From the NCBI GenBank assembly GCA_040376995.1, contig JBEIPP010000138.1:1-8295 (forward strand): a stretch of 8,295 nucleotides of DNA, read 5' to 3'. The notes under the pieces were generated by a model. The model was not told the DNA's origin. It worked only from the letters and a program-made list of their open reading frames with translations, and searched no databases. The position numbers and the translations under genes were made by a program. The stretch comes from UBA4416 sp040376995. GTDB lineage: Bacteria > Bacteroidota > Bacteroidia > B-17B0 > Aurantibacillaceae. Below are positions 1 to 6,398 of this stretch, piece after piece. The stretch's first letter is position 1. Each line of letters starts with the position of its first letter.

Positions 1-38
1 AGTAAATTTAACTCTTCAACTAAAGTTTCAACGGTCAT
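1..38 (-). CDS. Start of an unidentified gene downstream of metH (partial)
   Basis: An ATG at 38-36 opens a frame that runs off the window edge without a stop and reads MTVETLVEELNL. It begins 4 nt after the metH stop codon (45-43) on the same strand, as expected for the next cistron of a metH operon. Under that reading it would share the SAM-controlled metH transcript. Twelve residues are too few to name a family. A sulfur or one-carbon gene would be natural here, but that is inference from context only. Confidence 0.5.
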   Translation of the reverse strand, partial: MTVETLVEELNL

Positions 39-42
39 AAAA

Positions 43-3000
43 TTAATAAGCTAAAACACTTCCTAACCAACGTTCAACGTCTTCTACTTTCATGTTTTTA
101 CGTTTAGCGTAGTCTTCAATTTGTTCCTTGTTTAATTTGCCAATTCCAAAATAGTGAGATTGTGGATGTGAAAAATATAAACCACTTACCGCAGCAGTTG
201 GAACCATGGCTAAACTTTCCGTTAAAATAATGCCTGTATTTTTTTCTACATCCAATAATTTCCAAATTGTATTTTTCTCAGTATGATCTGGTTGAGCAGG
301 GTAGCCTGGTGCCGGACGAATACCTGCGTATTCTTCTTTAATTAAATCTTCATTTTTAAGATTTTCATTTTTTGCATAGCCCCAAATTTCTTTACGCACT
401 TTTTTATGCATTAATTCTGCAAATGCTTCTGCTAATCTATCGGCTAATGCTTTTAACATAATGGCACTATAATCATCATGATCTTTTTCGAAACGAGCAA
501 CGTGAGCATCTATTCCAATTCCTGTAGTTAATGCAAATGATCCAATGTAATCTTTCTTCTCGACTCCGCTCGAAGTGACACCTTTAGGTGAAACAAAATC
601 AGATAATGCGACATTGTATTGTCCGGCTGGTTTTTTACTTTGCTGACGCAATGAATGGAACGTAGCAATTACATTTCCTTTTTCATCATATACTTCCGTA
701 TCATCATCATTTACCGTATTAGCGGCGTGTATGCCAATGACAGCATTTGCTTGTAACCATTTTTCAGAAATGATTTTATTAAGCATTGCCTGCGCATCAT
801 TAAATAGTTTTGTAGCCTCTGCACCACGTGTTGCATCCGTTAAAATTTTAGGATACGAGCCTTTCATTTCCCAACTGTGGAAGAAAGGCGTCCAATCAAT
901 GTATTCAGCAATTTCTTTTAAATCGTAATTATCAAAAACTTTAGTTCCAATAAAATTTGGTTTAGCAATTTCTGTTTTACTCCAGTCAATTGGGAATTTA
1001 TTTTGTCTGGCTTCTGCCATCGAAATTAATTTATTTTGTGATTGTGCGTTTTTGTTTTGTTCTCTTACACGCTCATAATCTTTATTGATATCAGCCATAA
1101 ACGCATCTCGTAATTCATTTGAAATTAAACTACTTGCTACAGGAACTGATTTACTAGCGTCATTCACATGAATTACTGGTCCAGAATAATTTTGAGCAAT
1201 TTTAACAGCTGTATGTACTTTAGAAGTTGTAGCGCCGCCAATCATTAAAGGCAGTTTAAAATTTAAACGTTCCATTTCTTTAGCTACGTGAACCATTTCA
1301 TCTAATGATGGAGTAATTAATCCACTTAAGCCAATGATATCAACGTTATGTTTTTTTGCTTCTTCTAAAATTTTATCGCATGAAACCATTACACCTAAGT
1401 CGATGATTTCGTAGTTATTACAAGCTAATACAACTCCCACAATGTTTTTTCCAATATCATGTACGTCGCCTTTAACTGTTGCCATTAAAATTTTGCCTGC
1501 ATTGGTTCTACCATCGCCAACAATACCGGCTTTAGCGTTGTCTTCTTTTTCTTTTAGTAAATAAGGTTCTAAATAGGCAACGGCTTTTTTCATCACACGT
1601 GCACTTTTTACAACTTGGGGTAAAAACATTTTTCCTTGTCCAAATAAGTCGCCTACTACATTCATACCATCCATTAATGGGCCTTCAATCACATGTAATG
1701 GTCTGCCTAATTTTAAACGAGCTTCTTCTGTATCAGCATCAATATATTCTACTAAACCTTTTACTAAGGCGTAGCTTAATCGTTCTTCAACTGTTCCTTT
1801 TCTCCAAGCTTCGTCTTTTTCTGTTTTTTCTTTGGTAATGCCTTTTAAAGATTCTGCGTGATCAACTAATCTTTCTGTAGCATCATCTCTTCTGTTTAAT
1901 AAAACATCTTCTACTAATTCTAATAATGTTTTATCAATATCATCGTATACGACTAATTGTGCTGGGTTTACAATTCCCATATCCATACCATTTTTAATGG
2001 CATGGTATAAAAAGGCTGAGTGAATGGCTTCACGTACGTGATCATTTCCTCTGAAAGAGAAAGAAACGTTACTTACACCACCACTTACTTTTGCATGTGG
2101 TAAATTTTCTTTAATCCATTTGGTAGAGTTAAAAAAGTCTAAGGCATTTAAGCGATGCTCTTCCATGCCTGTTGCTACAGGGAAAATATTTGGATCGAAA
2201 ATAATATCTTGTGCAGGGAAATGAACTTTATCTACTAAAATATCATAGGCACGTTTGCAAATTTCTTTTCTACGTTCTAAAGTATCAGCTTGTCCAACTT
2301 CATCAAATGCCATTACAATCACTGCGGCGCCATATTGTTTTATCTTATTGGCTTGCTCTTTAAATCTTTCTTCACCTTCTTTTAATGAAATAGAGTTAAC
2401 AATGGCTTTTCCTTGCACACATTTTAATCCAGCTTCAATCACACTCCATTTACTAGAGTCAATCATAATTGGCACACGGGAAATATCTGGTTCGGATGCA
2501 ATTAAATTTAAGAAGGTTGTCATAGCTTGTTCGCTATCCAACATCCCTTCGTCCATGTTTACGTCAATCACTTGAGCACCACCTTCTACTTGTTCTCGAG
2601 CAATGGATAAAGCTTCTTCATAATTTCCTTCTTTAATTAAGCGTAAGAATTTTTTAGAACCAGTAACGTTTGTTCGTTCACCCACGTTTAAGAAATTACT
2701 TTCAGGAGTCAACGTATAAGGCTCTAATCCACTTAAGTGCATTAAGGTATCTGGTTGTGGTTTTTTACGAGGCTTTGCATCTTTAGCAATTTCAGCAATG
2801 CGTTTAATGTGAGAAGGCGTTGTTCCGCAGCATCCACCAACAATGTTTAAAAAACCAGCTTTTAAAAAATCTTCAATTTGATGTCCCATTTCATGAGCAT
2901 CTTGGTCGTATTCTCCAAACTGATTTGGTAAACCTGCGTTTGGATAAGCACTCACATAAAATGGCGCTTTGTTAGAAAGCTCTTCTAAATAAGGGCGCAT

Positions 3001-3756
3001 GTCTTTAGCTCCTAAAGCGCAGTTCAAACCAACACTTAATAAATCAACATGAGAAACGGAATTTAAAAACGCTTCGGTAGTTTGTCCTGATAAGGTTCTT
3101 CCACTTGCATCTGTAATAGTTCCCGAAACCATCACTGGCATTTTCTTATCTATTTTCTCACAATAATTTTGAATCGCATATAATGCAGCTTTAGCATTCA
3201 ATGTATCAAAAATAGTTTCGATTAATAATAAATCGGCACCACCATCAATTAAACCACGCACTTGTTCGGTGTAAGCTTCTACTAATTCATCAAAGGTAAT
3301 GGCTCTAAAACCTGGGTCGTTTACGTTTGGAGATAACGATAAAGTACGATTGGTTGGCCCGATTGCTCCCGCTACAAACTTTGGGATAGAGGCAAATTCA
3401 GGGAATTCGGTTTTAAATTCAGCAACAGCTTCTTTAGCAATTTTAGCTGATTCAAAATTTAATTCATACACAAACTCTTGCATGTCGTAATCTGCCATAG
3501 CAATGGTTGTATCACTAAACGTATTAGTTTCAATAATATCAGCACCTGCTTTTAAATATTCTTTATGAATCGTTTTAATGATTTGTGGCTGAGTGATTGA
3601 TAACAAGTCGTTATTACCTTGTAAATCTTTATGCCAATCAGCAAAACGTTTTCCTCTGAAATCTTTTTCAGTTAATTTATATTGCTGAATCATAGAGCCC
3701 ATAGCTCCATCAATCACTAATACTCTTTTTTCTAATTCTTGTTGTATTGTACTCAT
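43..3756 (-). CDS. metH: Cobalamin-dependent methionine synthase MetH
   Basis: MetH transfers a methyl group from 5-methyltetrahydrofolate through methylcobalamin to homocysteine, giving methionine and tetrahydrofolate in the cytoplasm. From the ATG at 3756 the protein has 1237 residues, a normal full length. The modules are in the usual order: homocysteine-binding barrel (about 1-330) with zinc ligands Cys246 (GLNC), Cys309 and Cys310 (GGCCG); pterin-binding barrel (about 350-620); B12 cap and B12-binding domains (about 650-900) with DVHDIG, whose His766 is the expected lower cobalt ligand; and the SAM-dependent reactivation domain (about 905-1237) with RPAPGYPAQPDH near 1147. The frame stays open upstream to an ATG at 3987, but those 77 codons read through riboswitch and terminator RNA, and the normal N-terminus starts at MSTIQQEL. 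The ATG is preceded by purine-rich AAAAGGGG. Residues about 1059-1068 are an unusual repeat-derived insertion. Transcription is probably controlled by the SAM-I leader. Confidence 0.97.
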   Translation of the reverse strand: MSTIQQELEKRVLVIDGAMGSMIQQYKLTEKDFRGKRFADWHKDLQGNNDLLSITQPQIIKTIHKEYLKAGADIIETNTFSDTTIAMADYDMQEFVYELNFESAKIAKEAVAEFKTEFPEFASIPKFVAGAIGPTNRTLSLSPNVNDPGFRAITFDELVEAYTEQVRGLIDGGADLLLIETIFDTLNAKAALYAIQNYCEKIDKKMPVMVSGTITDASGRTLSGQTTEAFLNSVSHVDLLSVGLNCALGAKDMRPYLEELSNKAPFYVSAYPNAGLPNQFGEYDQDAHEMGHQIEDFLKAGFLNIVGGCCGTTPSHIKRIAEIAKDAKPRKKPQPDTLMHLSGLEPYTLTPESNFLNVGERTNVTGSKKFLRLIKEGNYEEALSIAREQVEGGAQVIDVNMDEGMLDSEQAMTTFLNLIASEPDISRVPIMIDSSKWSVIEAGLKCVQGKAIVNSISLKEGEERFKEQANKIKQYGAAVIVMAFDEVGQADTLERRKEICKRAYDILVDKVHFPAQDIIFDPNIFPVATGMEEHRLNALDFFNSTKWIKENLPHAKVSGGVSNVSFSFRGNDHVREAIHSAFLYHAIKNGMDMGIVNPAQLVVYDDIDKTLLELVEDVLLNRRDDATERLVDHAESLKGITKEKTEKDEAWRKGTVEERLSYALVKGLVEYIDADTEEARLKLGRPLHVIEGPLMDGMNVVGDLFGQGKMFLPQVVKSARVMKKAVAYLEPYLLKEKEDNAKAGIVGDGRTNAGKILMATVKGDVHDIGKNIVGVVLACNNYEIIDLGVMVSCDKILEEAKKHNVDIIGLSGLITPSLDEMVHVAKEMERLNFKLPLMIGGATTSKVHTAVKIAQNYSGPVIHVNDASKSVPVASSLISNELRDAFMADINKDYERVREQNKNAQSQNKLISMAEARQNKFPIDWSKTEIAKPNFIGTKVFDNYDLKEIAEYIDWTPFFHSWEMKGSYPKILTDATRGAEATKLFNDAQAMLNKIISEKWLQANAVIGIHAANTVNDDDTEVYDEKGNVIATFHSLRQQSKKPAGQYNVALSDFVSPKGVTSSGVEKKDYIGSFALTTGIGIDAHVARFEKDHDDYSAIMLKALADRLAEAFAELMHKKVRKEIWGYAKNENLKNEDLIKEEYAGIRPAPGYPAQPDHTEKNTIWKLLDVEKNTGIILTESLAMVPTAAVSGLYFSHPQSHYFGIGKLNKEQIEDYAKRKNMKVEDVERWLGSVLAY
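553..582 (-). repeat. TCGAG-type dispersed repeat within metH, translated in frame
   Basis: On the minus strand the core at 580-557 contains CTTCGAGCGGAGTCGAGAAG, an imperfect inverted repeat (CTTCGA against TCGAGAAG with one extra G). It resembles the GTCACTTCGAGCG-AGTCGAGAA family that I recall as common in the intergenic DNA of flavobacteria. Here it is coding and gives GVTSSGVEKK between the conserved blocks DFVSPK and DYIGSF of the MetH activation domain. From memory, E. coli MetH has about five residues in this loop, so this copy would lengthen it by about five. That it belongs to a repeat family is recalled, not searched. Confidence 0.6.
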
Positions 3757-3816
3757 AAGCCCCTTTTCATCCCTCCCCAAAATAGAGGAAGAAATTTGTT
3801 TTAATGTTAGTTTAAT

Positions 3817-3853
3817 AAAAAAATCCCTTCTGTTTTTATTGTCAGAAGGGATT
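3817..3853 (-). terminator. Intrinsic terminator (expression platform) in the metH leader
   Basis: On the minus strand AATCCCTTCTG (3832-3822 on the plus strand reads the same) pairs perfectly over 11 bp with CAGAAGGGATT across a 10-nt loop. A run of seven T residues follows (3823-3817, two of them within the stem). It lies about 60 nt before the metH start and after the SAM-I aptamer, so it is a regulatory attenuator and not the end of an upstream gene. Its 5' arm (3853-3843) is also the 3' arm of the antiterminator. Confidence 0.9.
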
Positions 3854-3893
3854 AGTGTTTTTATATTTTTTGTTTTTACTAATTGTTTCTGAC
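3841..3893 (-). promoter_or_regulatory. Antiterminator hairpin of the metH SAM-I riboswitch
   Basis: On the minus strand GTCAGAA (3893-3887) pairs with TTCTGAC (3847-3841), and ATTAGT (3883-3878) pairs with ACTAAT (3856-3851). The two helices are separated by a symmetric 3x3 internal loop (ACA against CCC) and closed by an A-rich loop of about 21 nt. The first two bases (GT) belong to the 3' strand of aptamer helix P1, and the 3' half overlaps the terminator stem. Formation of P1 with SAM bound would therefore disfavour this hairpin and let the terminator fold. This is the standard S-box OFF logic. Confidence 0.8.
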
Positions 3894-4058
3894 TTATTTT
3901 TCCCGACTTTGTCAAGAACGAATTCCCACCTTCTTTGCAATTTAGAATTACGATTTCCGAATTGCGATTTATACATCGTAATTCCAAACTCGTACTTCGT
4001 CATTTGCAAGGGTTGGTAAAGCTTCATTGGGCGTTTCCCTCTGCTTTTCTTAATAAGT
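3892..4058 (-). ncRNA. SAM-I (S-box) riboswitch aptamer upstream of metH
   Basis: The minus strand carries the SAM-I core in order. P1 is ACTTATT (4058-4052) pairing with AATAAGT (3898-3892). P2a is AAAGC (4047-4043) with GCTTT (4022-4018). The kink-turn and P2b block reads GAGGGA, loop, GCCC, AATGAAGC. This is followed by CCAACC (4016-4011), a long P3 arm, the conserved AAGGTG..AATTC (about 3932-3920), and P4 as TTCTTGAC (3918-3911) with GTCGGGAA (3907-3900). P1 abuts an antiterminator and terminator. SAM-I RNAs bind SAM and usually switch methionine genes off, which fits metH downstream. Two oddities are the extended P3 and a J3/4 segment reading GGTGGG where the family usually has GGUGC. 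The aptamer is about 167 nt, long for the class because of P3. Confidence 0.87.
3939..4000 (-). repeat. Degenerate AATTACG-type repeat forming the P3 extension of the riboswitch
   Basis: This stretch is built from diverged copies of a unit like GAATTACGAT (AATTACGAT, AATCGCAATTC, ATCGTAATTC, AAGTACGAGT). TTTGGAATTACGAT (3988-3975) pairs with ATCGTAATTCTAAA (3954-3941) over 14 bp with one G-U pair, making a long hairpin above the P3 base helix TTGCAA/TTGCAA (4009-4004 with 3940-3935). Runs of AATTACG/CGTAATT are, as I recall, common between genes in flavobacteria. Membership of such a family is inferred from appearance. Confidence 0.55.
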
Positions 4059-4076
4059 GTGTTAAAGAACGAAAGA

Positions 4077-4106
4077 CAAAGATATAACTATTTATGTAAA
4101 TTTAAA
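4077..4106 (-). promoter_or_regulatory. Promoter of the metH leader, Bacteroidota type
   Basis: On the minus strand TATCTTTG (4084-4077) matches the Bacteroidota -7 element TAnnTTTG exactly. TTTA (4106-4103), 18 nt upstream, is one base off the -33 element TTTG. Transcription would begin near 4068-4072, about 10-15 nt before aptamer helix P1, giving a leader of about 315 nt. The stretch between here and the response regulator stop (4107-4181) is AT-rich and shows no GC-rich terminator. Confidence 0.6.
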
Positions 4107-4181
4107 GGATATTGTAATATTCTAATTATTAACATTCACAACTATCCGAAAGTCTAAATAATTAAAATTCTTAAATAATGA

Positions 4182-4868
4182 TTAAACACAAAACTTATAG
4201 CCAACACCTCTGATAGATTGAAAATGTATCGGCTCTTTTTGATTAACTTCAAATAATTTCCTGAAATTTAAGATATAGTTATCAATCGTTCTTGATGAAG
4301 GATTTTCATCTTTTGTCCAAAGTTTATCAAGTATTTCATCACGCGAAACTACACTGTTAATGTTATCAATCAGCAATTTTAATAAAGCCATTTCTCTTTT
4401 TGACAAATCCTCTGTTGCACCTTCTCGAGTAATAATTTGAAAGGTAGAGAAATTAATTTCACAATTATCAAATTTAAATATGTTTGTTTCTTGTTTTTGA
4501 GGAGTGTTCCGCTTTAATACATTATGGATTCTTAATAATAATTCTTCTAAATCAAATGGTTTTGTAATATAATCGTCAGCACCTAACTTTAATCCTTCAA
4601 TTTTGTCTTGAACATTATTTTTTGCAGTTAAAAAAATAACAGGAATAGTAATATCTAATTTTTTTAGTTGCTTATAAATTTCAATACCGTTTAAAATAGG
4701 AAGCATAATATCCAATAAAATTAAATCTGGTTTAAATAATTTAATTTGCGCTATTGCATTTTCTCCCGAACTACAAGTTTCAACAGTGTAGCTTTCTAAC
4801 TCTAAATTTAATTTTAAAGTTTGTTGAAGCGCTAATTCATCTTCAACTATTAATATTTTAAATGACAT
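4182..4868 (-). CDS. OmpR/PhoB-family two-component response regulator
   Basis: This is a 228-residue DNA-binding response regulator. The receiver domain (about 3-120) has the acidic pair Glu9/Asp10, the phospho-acceptor Asp53 in LLDIMLP, Thr81 in FLTAK and Lys103 in TKPF. The C-terminal winged helix-turn-helix (about 130-228) carries the usual DEILDKLW, RTIDNYILNFRKLF and SIRGVGYKF blocks. All key residues are present, so it should be phosphorylated by a histidine kinase and bind DNA as a dimer. No kinase gene lies on either side: metH with its leader follows, and a divergent protease gene precedes. It is therefore an orphan regulator by position, and its signal and targets cannot be read from the sequence. 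The ATG at 4868 matches the usual N-terminus (KILIVEDE). Confidence 0.95.
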   Translation of the reverse strand: MSFKILIVEDELALQQTLKLNLELESYTVETCSSGENAIAQIKLFKPDLILLDIMLPILNGIEIYKQLKKLDITIPVIFLTAKNNVQDKIEGLKLGADDYITKPFDLEELLLRIHNVLKRNTPQKQETNIFKFDNCEINFSTFQIITREGATEDLSKREMALLKLLIDNINSVVSRDEILDKLWTKDENPSSRTIDNYILNFRKLFEVNQKEPIHFQSIRGVGYKFCV

Positions 4869-4893
4869 ATCTTTAAAAACATCTAATTTAACT

Positions 4894-4901
4894 CAAAATT
4901 A
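4894..4901 (-). promoter_or_regulatory. Possible -7 element of the response regulator gene
   Basis: The minus strand reads TAATTTTG here, an exact match to TAnnTTTG, about 25 nt before the ATG at 4868. No good TTTG or TTG stands 17-23 nt upstream, so only half of the consensus is present. In AT-rich DNA such an octamer can occur by chance. Confidence 0.35.
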
Positions 4902-4904
4902 ACT

Positions 4905-4933
4905 TTTGACATTGACTTTTTCACATAATTTTC
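4905..4933 (+). promoter_or_regulatory. Possible promoter of the M43 protease gene
   Basis: TTTG (4905-4908) is followed after 17 nt by TAATTTTC (4926-4933), one base off TAnnTTTG. It would start transcription near 4939, leaving a leader of about 145 nt that includes both palindromic repeats. It lies back to back with the candidate promoter of the response regulator. A weaker near-match nearer the gene (TAATTTAG, about 5072-5079) has no -33 partner. Confidence 0.3.
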
Positions 4934-4992
4934 GTAACTATGTAAATAAATGTTCGCTATGAAATAACCATGTTGCGATCAGCACAAACACA

Positions 4993-5010
4993 TCCCGATA
5001 GCTATCGGGA
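4993..5010. repeat. 18-bp perfect palindrome TCCCGATAGCTATCGGGA
   Basis: The sequence TCCCGATAGCTATCGGGA is perfectly self-complementary and GC-richer than its surroundings. It matches a palindrome that I recall as frequent between genes in flavobacteria and related Bacteroidota. It sits 74 nt upstream of the M43 protease start, outside any credible gene, and could form a hairpin in RNA from either strand. No T-tract follows on either strand, so it is not an evident terminator. Confidence 0.75.
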
Positions 5011-5030
5011 GACTATAAACTGGCTATACC

Positions 5031-5052
5031 ACCTGCCTGTTGGCAGACAGGT
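5031..5052. repeat. Second palindromic repeat, ACCTGCCTG / CAGACAGGT
   Basis: ACCTGCCTG (5031-5039) and CAGACAGGT (5044-5052) form a 9-bp inverted repeat with one mismatch around the loop TTGG. It resembles the CCTGCC..GGCAGG palindromes that I recall as abundant in Bacteroidota intergenic DNA. It lies 20 nt after the first palindrome and 31 nt before the protease start codon, inside the likely 5' leader. Confidence 0.7.
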
Positions 5053-5083
5053 ATGACAATTATAAAAACAATAATTTAGACGC

Positions 5084-6394
5084 ATGAAAAAAATATTTAT
5101 AACTCTATCGATATCTATTTTAATTTTTTTAAGTGCTACTGCTCAAACCTCTCAACGTAAGTGCGGTTCTCCTGTTTTAAATACTTCTTATGAAGATGCG
5201 TTTCAGAAAATGATGCAAAAACATGAGCAGTTTGCAAATAATAGAAAAGCATTAACGGTATATAACATTCCTGTTGTATTTCATATTGTACATTCTGGTC
5301 AGGCAGTTGGAACTTCATTGAATATTAGTCAAGCACAAATTAATTCTCAAATTACTGTTTTAAATCAAGATTTTAGAAAAACAAATACAGATTTTGCAAC
5401 TACTGTTACTCAGTCGGCTTTTATAAATGCCGCAGCAGATTGCGAAATTAATTTTTGTTTAGCTAAAGTATCTCCAACAGGTGCTTTACTTGCTGAACCT
5501 GGCATTGATAGAATTAAATGTGCTGATAAAGGATGGACTAATCCTCCACATGTTGATACGTATATTGATGCTACAATTAAGCCTTCATCTATTTGGGACC
5601 CAACAAATTATTTTAATATATGGGTTGTTTATATGAATGATGGAACGCTAGGATATGCACAATTTCCTACAATTTTAACAGCATTATCTCCTGTAACAGA
5701 TATGTATAATCAAGGTGGATTGGCAGTTACCGATGGTGTTGTTTTAGATTATAAAGCTATTGGAAATACAGGCACAGCCACTTCTCCTTATAATAAAGGC
5801 AGAACAGCAACACATGAAATTGGTCATTGGTTAGGCTTATGGCATATTAACGGGGACACAAATTGTGGGGATGATTACTGTTCTGATACGCCAACTCAAA
5901 ACTCACTTACTAGCGGATGTCCTTCTACAACTGGCGGAACTTCAGCATCGGGATGTTCAGGCAGCCCCAATCCTCCTGGTAGAATGTATCAAAATTATAT
6001 GGATTATTCGGATGACAGATGTTTAACTATGTTTACCTCTGGTCAAAAAGCACGTATGCAAGCTGTAATGGCAAATTGTGTTAGAAGAGCATCGTTGGCC
6101 ACAAGCACTGTTTGTGCTGCTATTGGAATAGAAGAAAATTCATCAAATGTTTATATGGAAGTTTATCCTAATCCAACTAATGGAGAATTTTACGTTGATA
6201 TTACAACGCTAGATGTTCTGGATTTTACAATTAGTGTTGTAAATACATTAGGGCAATCTATAAAAGAGGTAAAGCAAGTACAGTCTAATGGTGGTAAAAT
6301 TAAAATTGATTTATCTGATAAAAATACAGGAGTTTATTTTGTAATTATTAAATCAAAATTAGGTTCAAAAGTTAAACGAATTGTTTTACAATAA
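5084..6394 (+). CDS. Secreted M43 (pappalysin-like) zinc metalloprotease with T9SS sorting domain
   Basis: This 436-residue protein is exported to the cell surface or medium. Residues 1-20 are a Sec signal peptide (MKK, a hydrophobic core, then ATA|Q). The catalytic domain (about 55-335) carries the zinc site HEIGHWLGLWH (His244, Glu245, His248, His254), which fits HExxHxxGxxH of peptidase family M43, followed by a Met-turn in NYMDYSDD (Met306). DTNCGDDYCSDTP after the zinc site is typical of the bacterial pappalysin-like proteins. Ten or so cysteines in the mature part suggest disulfides. Residues about 355-436 (VYPNPTNGEF to KVKRIVLQ) form the type A C-terminal sorting domain of the type IX secretion system. 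The substrate cannot be told from the sequence. The gene is divergent from the response regulator and converges on pdxJ with 4 bp between stop codons. No clear Shine-Dalgarno precedes the ATG, which is usual in this phylum. Confidence 0.93.
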   Translation: MKKIFITLSISILIFLSATAQTSQRKCGSPVLNTSYEDAFQKMMQKHEQFANNRKALTVYNIPVVFHIVHSGQAVGTSLNISQAQINSQITVLNQDFRKTNTDFATTVTQSAFINAAADCEINFCLAKVSPTGALLAEPGIDRIKCADKGWTNPPHVDTYIDATIKPSSIWDPTNYFNIWVVYMNDGTLGYAQFPTILTALSPVTDMYNQGGLAVTDGVVLDYKAIGNTGTATSPYNKGRTATHEIGHWLGLWHINGDTNCGDDYCSDTPTQNSLTSGCPSTTGGTSASGCSGSPNPPGRMYQNYMDYSDDRCLTMFTSGQKARMQAVMANCVRRASLATSTVCAAIGIEENSSNVYMEVYPNPTNGEFYVDITTLDVLDFTISVVNTLGQSIKEVKQVQSNGGKIKIDLSDKNTGVYFVIIKSKLGSKVKRIVLQ

Positions 6395-6398
6395 GAAT

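Noticed and set aside
731..3490. Plus-strand open frames antisense to metH (for example 731-928, 1599-1838, 2255-2575, 3299-3490)
   Set aside because: They are compositional shadows of a highly conserved gene and have no domain-like sequence.
3757..3987. 77-codon N-terminal extension of the metH open frame, up to the ATG at 3987
   Set aside because: It translates riboswitch, terminator and repeat RNA, does not resemble any MetH N-terminus, and the family start fits the ATG at 3756.
3842..4027. 61-codon minus-strand open frame across the leader
   Set aside because: It lies entirely over the SAM-I aptamer and antiterminator, and its ATG is the conserved AATGAAGC of the aptamer.
3757..4181. 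Cobalamin riboswitch controlling metH
   Set aside because: The conserved B12-box is not seen, and the leader is fully accounted for by SAM-I elements.
4993..5052. Phage attachment site or insertion-sequence ends
   Set aside because: The palindromes differ from each other, have no target-site duplication that I can see, and no integrase or transposase is nearby.
4970..5056. 28-residue plus-strand open frame upstream of the M43 gene
   Set aside because: Most of it is translation of the two palindromic repeats (giving HPDSYRE and LPVGRQ), a known source of spurious small proteins.
5136..5318. 60-codon minus-strand open frame inside the M43 gene
   Set aside because: It is antisense to the signal peptide and propeptide region and has no recognisable features.
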